Below, one piece after another: positions 59,958 to 64,000 of a stretch of 64,000 nucleotides of DNA (position 1 is the first letter of the stretch; each line of letters opens with the position of its first letter). The position numbers and the translations under genes were made by a program. The notes below the pieces were generated by a model that had not been told where the DNA came from, ran no database searches, and worked only from the letters and a program-made list of their open reading frames with translations. The DNA is taken from positions 152,662 to 216,661 of the forward strand of contig JAFWWC010000002.1 of the NCBI GenBank assembly GCA_017518105.1, in the 5' to 3' direction. This DNA comes from Selenomonadaceae bacterium. Lineage in GTDB: Bacteria; Bacillota; Negativicutes; Selenomonadales; Selenomonadaceae.

Positions 59958-60890
59958 TTGAGCTGGCTGATTTGCCTGTTGCCGCTGAAGTTTTGCTTGG
60001 CACTAGGGCGAGGCTTAGCGCGCTTGATTTGGGTATTCCTGCCAGCCAAGAGGAAAAAGCTTGCGACGGAGAATATCCGCCACTGTCTTAAGGTTTCTTC
60101 GCAAGAAGCTGAACGCCTAGCCCGCGAAAGTACCGTTCAATGCGGCGCGCTGTTTATGGAGGTCTTATCCTTCCCGAAACTCAAAGGGCATATGGCAAAT
60201 CACGTTAAAGTTATCGGGCTGGAGCATTTGACGCGTTACAAGAATTCCTCCAAGCTCGGCGCGGTGATTATGACTTGCCACAGCGATAATTGGGAGCTTA
60301 TGGGCGGTGCCTTCGCGCAGAATGGAATTCCGCTCGTCGGCGTGGCGAAGAAGCAGACTTCCGAAGGCGCGGACAAGTTCATCAACGAGTACCGAACGCT
60401 GATTGGCATGCACATAACCTATCGTAGCGGCGTCCGCGAGATGTACAAAATGCTAGACGCGGGACATTTTATCGGGCTGATAATGGACCAAGACGTCGGG
60501 CGCGATGACGGCGTCGTCGTGAAGTTCTTCAATCGGGCAACAAACTTTGTGACTGGCGCGGCGAGTATGTCACGCTTTAGGAAGGTTCCAATCTTCCCGG
60601 CGTTCATGCATAGGAATTCGGACGGAACTCACACGCTGGAAATTTTCCCGCCGCTACAAGTCGAACGCTCTTCCGATAAGCACGCCGATATTAAGCAGAT
60701 GACTCAGCGGCTTGCGGCTTTGATTGAAGAACACGTAAGAAAATATCCGGCGGAATGGTTTTGGCTGCACGACCGCTGGAAGTCGATGCGCGTTGAGTTC
60801 GAGCCGGAGGAGGTTGCTGACTTTGAAAAGGTTTTGGGCATTGATAGTTGTCGCGCTGGTGATTCTGTCCGCCGAGGGGCAAGCGATTGA
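59958..60890 (+). CDS. LpxL/LpxM-type lipid A acyltransferase
   Basis: 310 residues. Transfers a secondary acyl chain to lipid A at the inner membrane. An N-terminal membrane helix is followed by KKLATENIRHCL. The catalytic H-x4-E is in TCHSDNWELMGG, with MDQDVGRDDGV and PAEWFWLHDRWK further on. TTG 59958 is the first usual start, ten bases after AGGTG. The frame is open upstream from 59928 with family-like sequence (IEYRCLKL) but no ATG, GTG or TTG, so a start at a non-standard codon is possible. Confidence 0.88.
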   Translation: MSWLICLLPLKFCLALGRGLARLIWVFLPAKRKKLATENIRHCLKVSSQEAERLARESTVQCGALFMEVLSFPKLKGHMANHVKVIGLEHLTRYKNSSKLGAVIMTCHSDNWELMGGAFAQNGIPLVGVAKKQTSEGADKFINEYRTLIGMHITYRSGVREMYKMLDAGHFIGLIMDQDVGRDDGVVVKFFNRATNFVTGAASMSRFRKVPIFPAFMHRNSDGTHTLEIFPPLQVERSSDKHADIKQMTQRLAALIEEHVRKYPAEWFWLHDRWKSMRVEFEPEEVADFEKVLGIDSCRAGDSVRRGASD

Positions 60891-61269
60891 TTTGCCTGTG
60901 ACTAGTCCTTTTGGCTGGCGAATCCATCCCATTTCGGGCGAGTGGAAGTTTCATTCGGGCGTTGATTTAGGTTATGCGTACGGGGCTTATATCGGTTCAC
61001 TCTTCGACGGGCAAGTCGTCATTGCTGACAATCTCGGCGACGGCTACGGCTATCAAGTCCTGATTTACCACTCCGCGCTTGACGCTTACACCCGCTACGC
61101 CCATTGCTCGACCCTTCATGTTGCGGCGGGGCAATCGGTCACTGCCGGACAAATTATCGCGCAGGTCGGTAGCTCCAGCTATTCCACGGGCCCGCATCTT
61201 CATCTGGAATACATCATCAAGGTTGACGGCGTCTATCAATATGCCGACCCGCTTAGCCTGTGGCAGTGA
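60823..61269 (+). CDS. M23-family (LytM) peptidase
   Basis: 148 residues with a signal or anchor segment (FWALIVVALVILSAEGQA). The LytM zinc site is complete: FHSGVDLGYAYGA (H-x3-D) and GPHLHLEY (H-x-H). SPFGWRIHP is the usual entry strand. It cuts peptidoglycan cross-bridges. TTG 60823, nine bases after GGAGGAGG, lies inside the acyltransferase gene, so the two overlap by 68 bases. Confidence 0.9.
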   Translation: MKRFWALIVVALVILSAEGQAIDLPVTSPFGWRIHPISGEWKFHSGVDLGYAYGAYIGSLFDGQVVIADNLGDGYGYQVLIYHSALDAYTRYAHCSTLHVAAGQSVTAGQIIAQVGSSSYSTGPHLHLEYIIKVDGVYQYADPLSLWQ

Positions 61270-61331
61270 AAGTCGTGGGGTGATTCTCATCCGAAAAACT
61301 TAAATGTTAAAAACTGAATAGCTTTTACTTT

Positions 61332-61356
61332 AAGAGTCGGGAACGGCTCTTTTTTA
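61332..61356 (+). terminator. Terminator before the replication module
   Basis: AAGAGTCG pairs with CGGCTCTT (one G-T pair) around GGAA and continues into TTTTTT. It ends the envelope operon and marks the left edge of the element-like region. Confidence 0.85.
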
Positions 61357-61379
61357 GTACAAAGAAAGGAGTGCTGGAA

Positions 61380-62792
61380 ATGAGTTTCTTTGACGTACAT
61401 AACAGCTGGAATGAGTACGTGGTACGCAATCACGAGACCAAAGCGGTGCGGATATTAATGGCGACGCTCATCCATCTGAACAACAAGAATCGGAACCGCG
61501 GGTTTGAGACGACTGACCGGGATTTGCGGGATATGTCGGAATTGAGTTTCGGGTCGATAATCACGGCTCGTCGTCGGCTGATGGAGCTGGGATTCGTGGA
61601 ATGCGACGCCTCTGCCGAGGCTCCGCGCAGGGGTTCGCGCTACAAATTGGTAGCAAAAATTGGAGCAAAAATTGAAGCAAAAATTGGAGCAAAAAGTGGA
61701 GCAAAAAGTCCCGACGGAGGGCGTCACGACGCGGAAAATCCGCCCCCTAAGAAATTAAAGAAAGGAAGAAAAGAAAAAGAAACCTACAAAGAAAAAGAAA
61801 GCCCGAAGGTCGAGGAGTTCTATCGGGTGGAAAACGAGCCGGACTTTGAAGCCTATGCGGACGCTCTGGCGGAGAAGCTGGCGAAAGAAAAACAAGCGGC
61901 TAACGAACCCGAAGAAGACTTCCCGCGGGCTAAAGACGAGCCGGACTTTGAGGCATATGCGGACGCTCTGGCGGCGAAGCTGGCGAAAGAGAAACAAGCA
62001 GCTAACGAGCCTGAAGAAGACTTCCCGCGGGCTAAAGACGAACCGGACTTTGAGGCATATGCGGACGCTCTGTCGTCGAAGCTGGCGAAAGAGAGACAAG
62101 CGGCTAACGAAGCCCCCTTTGAGCCCGAAGACGAAACCGACCTTGAGGCGGAAGAACCTCCGCCGGAAGACGAACCGGACTTTGAAAGCACAGACAAAAT
62201 CCCGACGCTCTACGAGAGTGATTGGGACGATATAGACGAAGGAGGAACCACCGATGACGAATGCAGAATTTTTGGAGAGAGTGCCCGAACCGTGGCGGGA
62301 GCAGGCGGCGATTTATTCGGACGCGATGAAGGACTTGCCGCCGGAGGAGTATCAGCAGAGCTTGGAGCGGTTCGTGCGGAATGTCTCAATGCGGAACCCA
62401 GACGACGTGCCCTTGACGCCGGCACAACGGGAGGCGGAACTTGCGAAACCGCCCAAACCTCAGCCGAAGAAGAACGACATCGTGGCGGCAATTCGGGCGC
62501 AGCTGAAAGCGGAGGCTCCAGCGCGGGAGGCGCGGTATCAAAAGGCAGCACGCCCGCTGAGCAAAAAGTATGGATTGGACATCGAGTCGGACAGGTCGCG
62601 GCTGAAAAAGTTAATCGCCGCCGGACAAAGATTAGAAGTCTGCGCAAGATGTGCGGGAAATTGCTTCTTTCCAGAGGTGCGGGAATTCGAGACGTATTCA
62701 ATCAGCGCGACAGGGGAAGTCAGCTGGGTGCCGTGCCAGATAGAGGTCAAGCGGCGCGTCGCCGAGAAAATCCCGAAGAAGTTTGCCGCTAA
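61380..62792 (+). CDS. Replication-initiator-like winged-helix protein with tandem repeats; 3' end overlaps the next gene
   Basis: 470 codons. Residues ~1-90 (YVVRNHETKAVRILMATLIH, ITARRRLMELGFVE) look like the winged-helix domain of phage or plasmid replisome organisers. Then comes a Lys-rich section with 12-base repeats, then three copies of a 34-residue acidic repeat (EPDFEAYADAL...). From about residue 292 the frame runs out of phase through the next gene for 539 bases, with Gly/Arg/Ala-rich sequence that looks like shadow translation. The natural stop seems lost or displaced. ATG 61380 follows AAAGGAG. Confidence 0.65.
   Translation: MSFFDVHNSWNEYVVRNHETKAVRILMATLIHLNNKNRNRGFETTDRDLRDMSELSFGSIITARRRLMELGFVECDASAEAPRRGSRYKLVAKIGAKIEAKIGAKSGAKSPDGGRHDAENPPPKKLKKGRKEKETYKEKESPKVEEFYRVENEPDFEAYADALAEKLAKEKQAANEPEEDFPRAKDEPDFEAYADALAAKLAKEKQAANEPEEDFPRAKDEPDFEAYADALSSKLAKERQAANEAPFEPEDETDLEAEEPPPEDEPDFESTDKIPTLYESDWDDIDEGGTTDDECRIFGESARTVAGAGGDLFGRDEGLAAGGVSAELGAVRAECLNAEPRRRALDAGTTGGGTCETAQTSAEEERHRGGNSGAAESGGSSAGGAVSKGSTPAEQKVWIGHRVGQVAAEKVNRRRTKIRSLRKMCGKLLLSRGAGIRDVFNQRDRGSQLGAVPDRGQAARRRENPEEVCR
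61652..61711 (+). repeat. Five tandem 12-base repeats
   Basis: Unit AGCAAAAATTGG repeated five times with a few changes, encoding KIGAKIEAKIGAKSGAKS in the initiator-like protein. Confidence 0.85.
61836..62112 (+). repeat. Tandem 102-base repeats (about 2.7 copies)
   Basis: Copies begin at 61836, 61938 and 62040, nearly identical, each encoding EPDFEAYADAL...KLAKE(K/R)QAANEPEEDFPRAKD-like sequence. Whole-codon length means copy number can change without a frameshift. Confidence 0.9.
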
Positions 62793-63318
62793 GACGTTCG
62801 ACGATTACGAACAGACGCCCGACAATAGGCGAGCCATCGGCATGGCGCATTGGTTTTTGGACGGCGGCGACCGCGGGCTTTATCTTTACGGCGGCGTGGG
62901 CACGGGCAAAACGTTCTTGGCGTCGCTGATTGCCAAAAGATTAATCCAAAGCGGCAAGTATGTCCAATTTCGGAACATGCCCGCGCTTTTGGGCGACTTG
63001 AAAGAGACGTTCAACAATCCGCAGCTGTCGAGCCAAACGGTCTTGCAGAAATTCCAAACCACCGAGGTTTTGATTCTCGACGACGTGGGAGCCGGCAAGC
63101 TCAGCGATTGGAACGTGGGAATTCTTTTTCAGCTGCTGAATCAGCGCATCGAGGCGGAAAAGCCGACGGTAATCACGAGCAACTATTCGGCGGAAGAATT
63201 ACTGCGGAAAATAAGCGCGGTGCCGTATGTGGACGCGCAGGACGCGAACCGGATAATAAGCCGACTAAAGGGCGCGTGTCATTTCGCACATCTGGGCAAT
63301 CGCGACAGGAGGCAGTGA
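62254..63318 (+). CDS. DnaC/IstB-like AAA+ helicase loader
   Basis: 354 residues. Residues ~130-165 include CARCAGNC and a later Cys, a possible metal site. The ATPase domain has Walker A GGVGTGKTFLAS (~214), VLILDDVGAGK (Walker B) and a sensor in TVITSNYSAEEL. It resembles phage/element DnaC loaders that recruit DnaB. AAGGAGGAACCACC precedes ATG 62254. It pairs with the initiator-like gene upstream. Confidence 0.87.
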   Translation: MTNAEFLERVPEPWREQAAIYSDAMKDLPPEEYQQSLERFVRNVSMRNPDDVPLTPAQREAELAKPPKPQPKKNDIVAAIRAQLKAEAPAREARYQKAARPLSKKYGLDIESDRSRLKKLIAAGQRLEVCARCAGNCFFPEVREFETYSISATGEVSWVPCQIEVKRRVAEKIPKKFAAKTFDDYEQTPDNRRAIGMAHWFLDGGDRGLYLYGGVGTGKTFLASLIAKRLIQSGKYVQFRNMPALLGDLKETFNNPQLSSQTVLQKFQTTEVLILDDVGAGKLSDWNVGILFQLLNQRIEAEKPTVITSNYSAEELLRKISAVPYVDAQDANRIISRLKGACHFAHLGNRDRRQ

Positions 63319-63320
63319 TA

Positions 63321-63770
63321 ATGGCAGTAAGACCTAGCTACGTTGTGCGGCTCGAAGTCTTACGGGGATTGATAGCGGGCTACGGTTCTCAGCGGAAAGT
63401 GGCACGTCAAGCGGGCGTAAGTTGGAACTGCATGCTGCGCGTGCTAAGGGTCGGGCGGGCGTATCCAAAGACGATAATCAAGCTCAGTCGGCTGTTCAAA
63501 GTTCCGGCGGAAGAACTCGTTTGCGGCGAATGTCCACCGCTAAGGCGGAAGTATAAAAGCACGTCAGTTAGGATAAAGCGCGGGAAACTCCTCGGCGCGA
63601 TATTGGACGTAGCCGAGAGCATAGCAGAGTTTAACCGGCGGATAGGAATGTGCCAGAGCACGCTTTATCGAATACTAAAACGGCGGCGCACGAAAATAAA
63701 GACGCTGGAAAGAATTTGCGCGGGGCTGAACCGTCCGGCGGAAGACTTTATCGAGGAGGTGGATTTATGA
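63321..63770 (+). CDS. Double helix-turn-helix protein
   Basis: 149 residues. Residues ~13-60 (GYGSQRKVARQAGVSWNCML) and ~88-145 (ESIAEFNRRIGMCQSTLYRI) are two Cro/Xre-like HTH units, each ending in an L-x-R-(L/I)-F/C-type helix and EE(L/F). ATG 63321 follows AGGAGG, two bases after the loader stop. Likely a repressor or element regulator. Its stop overlaps the next start (ATGA). Confidence 0.75.
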   Translation: MAVRPSYVVRLEVLRGLIAGYGSQRKVARQAGVSWNCMLRVLRVGRAYPKTIIKLSRLFKVPAEELVCGECPPLRRKYKSTSVRIKRGKLLGAILDVAESIAEFNRRIGMCQSTLYRILKRRRTKIKTLERICAGLNRPAEDFIEEVDL

Positions 63771-64000
63771 GCTACGCAATCGCAGTGGACGTACTCAAAG
63801 AATTAATCGGGGGCTACGGTTCGCGGCAAAAGGTCTGCCGTGACAGCGGGGTATCGGATAGGTGCCTGCGCGCAGTGCTGAAAACGGGCAGGGCATATAC
63901 TGCGACGGTGCGGCGGCTGGAAAAATTATTCCGCTTGACGAAGAACGCGCTGATTACTGGTCACGTGAAGCCGGATAAGAAGTCGCATGTTGGGCGACCG
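63767..64000 (+). CDS. HTH protein, paralog of the preceding one (3' end cut off)
   Basis: At least 78 residues, open to the window edge. LIGGYGSRQKVCRDSGVSDR and RRLEKLFRLTKNAL align with the first HTH of the neighbour (LIAGYGSQRKVARQAGVSWN), so it is a duplicated gene. GAGGTGG precedes ATG 63767. Confidence 0.7.
   Translation, partial: MSYAIAVDVLKELIGGYGSRQKVCRDSGVSDRCLRAVLKTGRAYTATVRRLEKLFRLTKNALITGHVKPDKKSHVGRP

Noticed and set aside
62850..63320. Upstream extension of the double-HTH frame into the DnaC-like gene
   Set aside because: It is a shadow of the AAA+ gene; the ribosome-binding site and HTH homology start at 63321.
1..64000. tRNA, rRNA, insertion sequence or integrase genes
   Set aside because: Scanned by eye on both strands; none with convincing conserved sequence was found.

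Overview
The window reads as a chromosomal segment of a diderm Firmicute, most likely Negativicutes (Selenomonadales). It combines Firmicutes-type genes and order (prfB with an in-frame UGA, cysE-cysS-mrnC-rlmB-rae1, glgC plus glgD, type III pantothenate kinase) with outer-membrane genes (lpxI, lpxD, an LpxL-type acyltransferase, three OmpH/Skp-like proteins). No rRNA, tRNA, IS element or CRISPR array was recognised.

Layout. 1-4116 (+): end of lpxI, a C69 dipeptidase, an S12-type serine hydrolase and thiN. 4167-12529 (-): glycogen cluster glgC-glgD, an internal promoter, then glgP-glgB-glgA. 12696-20870 (-): from its upstream end, a FakA-like protein, a GT61 glycosyltransferase carrying a C10 tract, prfB, a DUF2993 protein, a DUF5693 membrane protein and a GT8 glycosyltransferase pseudogene. 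20962-26958: FtsA-like protein with AT-hook-like N-terminus (+), Orn/Lys/Arg decarboxylase (-), PBP2 (+) and a small exported protein (+). 26959-27394: promoter plus a long structured leader or small RNA. 27395-31642 (+): cydA, a small tail-anchored coiled-coil gene, cydB and cydD. 31768-33993 (+): zinc-ribbon double-receiver protein and a glycosyltransferase interrupted by an in-frame TAG. 33998-39945 (+): coaX, dusB, M18 aminopeptidase, HAD protein, fba, Cof phosphatase. 39957-47402 (+): ispD, NUDIX, ispF, cysE, cysS, mrnC, rlmB, rae1 and an IF2_N-containing protein of unknown function. 47410-49443 (-): corA, holA. 49478-51779 (+): alr, rodZ-like gene and a second tail-anchored coiled-coil gene. 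51782-52894 (-): M48 protease. 53139-61269 (+): envelope block with three OmpH-like genes, lpxD, a triple-domain GT2 glycosyltransferase, an exported P/Y-rich protein, an LpxL-type acyltransferase and an M23 peptidase. 61380-64000 (+): a phage- or element-like replication module (repeat-rich winged-helix protein, DnaC-like loader, two related HTH proteins), running off the right edge.

The most notable theme is that three surface-glycan glycosyltransferase genes are switchable or broken. GT61 has a ten-C tract typical of phase variation. The GT8 gene has lost one C from a C-run and gained two stops. The GT92-like gene is intact except for one TAG. Other items worth attention are the coiled-coil gene inside the cyd operon and its paralog beside rodZ, the unidentified RNA leader ahead of cydA, the IF2_N fusion protein, the AT-hook FtsA-like protein, and a 539-nt out-of-frame overlap in the right-end replication module. 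Functional names come from motif recognition by eye and not from database searches.
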